A stretch of DNA of 64,000 nucleotides from the NCBI GenBank assembly GCA_017427685.1, contig JAFRSH010000006.1:62001-126000 (forward strand), written 5' to 3'. A program made the translations under genes and the position numbers. The stretch is from Lachnospiraceae bacterium. Its GTDB lineage: Bacteria > Bacillota > Clostridia > Lachnospirales > Lachnospiraceae. How positions within the stretch are numbered: position 1 is the stretch's first letter; each line of letters begins with the position of its first letter. Under the pieces are notes generated by a model, which saw only the letters and a list, made by a program, of their open reading frames with translations, was not told the origin of the DNA and did no database searches. Positions 63,467-64,000 of this stretch are shown here, piece by piece.

Positions 63467-64000
63467 ATGGCAAGAGAAAACTGGTCTTCAAGATCAACAT
63501 TTATTCTGGCTTCCATCGGATCCGCAGTCGGACTCGGAAACGCGTGGAGATTTCCCGGACTCGCGGCGAAGCACGGCGGAGGAGCTTTCCTGCTCGTTTA
63601 CCTCGTTGCTCTGTTCCTGCTCGGGATCCCGCTCCTTTCCATGGAGATCGCAATGGGCCGAAAGATCAGTCAGGGTGTTCCCGGTACTCTTCGCGCAGTA
63701 AACAAGAAGGCCGAACACATCGGCTGGATCGCCGTTTCAAACGGACTATTTATCTCTGTGTATTACGCAGTCGTGTTCGCATGGGTAATCCTCATGTTCT
63801 TCCTGAGCTTTAAGTTCGCAGGCTTCACGGGAGCCGAGGATGGCGTTGCGCAGGCAAGCTCGTTATGGCTCGAGACGATCAAGACAACCGGTACCACTTC
63901 CGGCTACGACATCATATCGACTCCGGTACTGCTCTGTCTTATCATTGCATGGGGAAGTTGCTACTACTGCATCCGTAACGGTTCACAAAGCGTCGGCAAG
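63467..64000 (+). CDS. Sodium:neurotransmitter symporter-family transporter (partial, 3' end off window)
   Basis: The first 178 codons are visible and the frame is open at the window edge. The start is the ATG at 63467 with a GGGGG site. The N-terminus has the NSS/SNF-family signature SAVGLGNAWRFPGLAAKHGGGAFL in the first membrane segment, the unwound sodium site. It is followed by further hydrophobic segments (LVYLVALFLLGIPLLSMEIA). It should import an amino acid or related amine with sodium. The substrate cannot be told from this part. Confidence 0.93.
   Translation, partial: MARENWSSRSTFILASIGSAVGLGNAWRFPGLAAKHGGGAFLLVYLVALFLLGIPLLSMEIAMGRKISQGVPGTLRAVNKKAEHIGWIAVSNGLFISVYYAVVFAWVILMFFLSFKFAGFTGAEDGVAQASSLWLETIKTTGTTSGYDIISTPVLLCLIIAWGSCYYCIRNGSQSVGK

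Overview
The window comes from an anaerobic Gram-positive Clostridia bacterium, most likely a gut or rumen Lachnospiraceae or close relative. The evidence is consensus sigma-A promoters, strong AGGAGG ribosome sites, frequent GTG and TTG starts, a type-3 prolyl-tRNA synthetase, a DUF5688-like protein and a YesL-family protein. Family calls rest on reading translated sequence by eye; no database search was run.

Positions 1-35795 are one unbroken minus-strand block of about 28 genes encoding a contractile injection system (CIS, related to phage tails, Afp/PVC particles and type VI secretion). In transcription order (right to left) it holds: a fibre or adaptor-like protein (599 aa); an envelope set, namely a kinase-like membrane protein, a membrane protein with a degenerate class III cyclase domain, a MORN-repeat membrane protein, a TolC-like secreted coiled-coil protein and an 899-aa single-pass protein; then the DUF4255 cap, an unknown protein, a PAAR-like DUF4280 tip, sheath, tube, a tail-assembly chaperone candidate, a DUF6760-like protein, a tube paralogue with a long repeat tail, a 760-aa unknown protein, two CIS_tube/Afp7-like proteins, hub (gpD), spike (gpV), gp25, two baseplate J-like proteins and a gpI-like protein. 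After an internal promoter come a STAS protein, an anti-sigma-type ATPase, a small charged protein, a tandem AAA+ ATPase, a membrane GHKL ATPase and an SH3-type membrane protein cut by the window edge. No capsid, portal, terminase, lysis or integrase gene is visible, so this is not a prophage. The membrane-linked genes suggest a particle anchored to or controlled at the cell envelope.

Positions 35952-41915 (minus) hold a terminator, a small 2[4Fe-4S] protein, glycogen branching enzyme with a lysine-rich tail, a YesL-like membrane protein, an AI-2E-family transporter and xanthine phosphoribosyltransferase. Positions 42108-49728 hold three plus-strand genes (DUF5688-like, a membrane protein, and a 1621-aa pseudokinase/AAA/TPR/GAF/GGDEF signalling protein) around minus-strand upp and tRNA-Pro(CGG).

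Positions 49779-63293 are mainly housekeeping genes on the minus strand: a TPR membrane protein with a 48-aa partner, a hairpin-rich spacer, proS, metK, typA, a GNAT acetyltransferase, valS, a HTH-Panacea protein, a small-multidrug-export-family protein, a nucleotide-sugar epimerase/dehydratase and tRNA-Arg(ACG). A sodium:neurotransmitter symporter-family gene on the plus strand runs off the right edge. No stretch above 300 bases lacks a gene; the longest gaps (41916-42178 and 35796-35993) hold promoters and a terminator.
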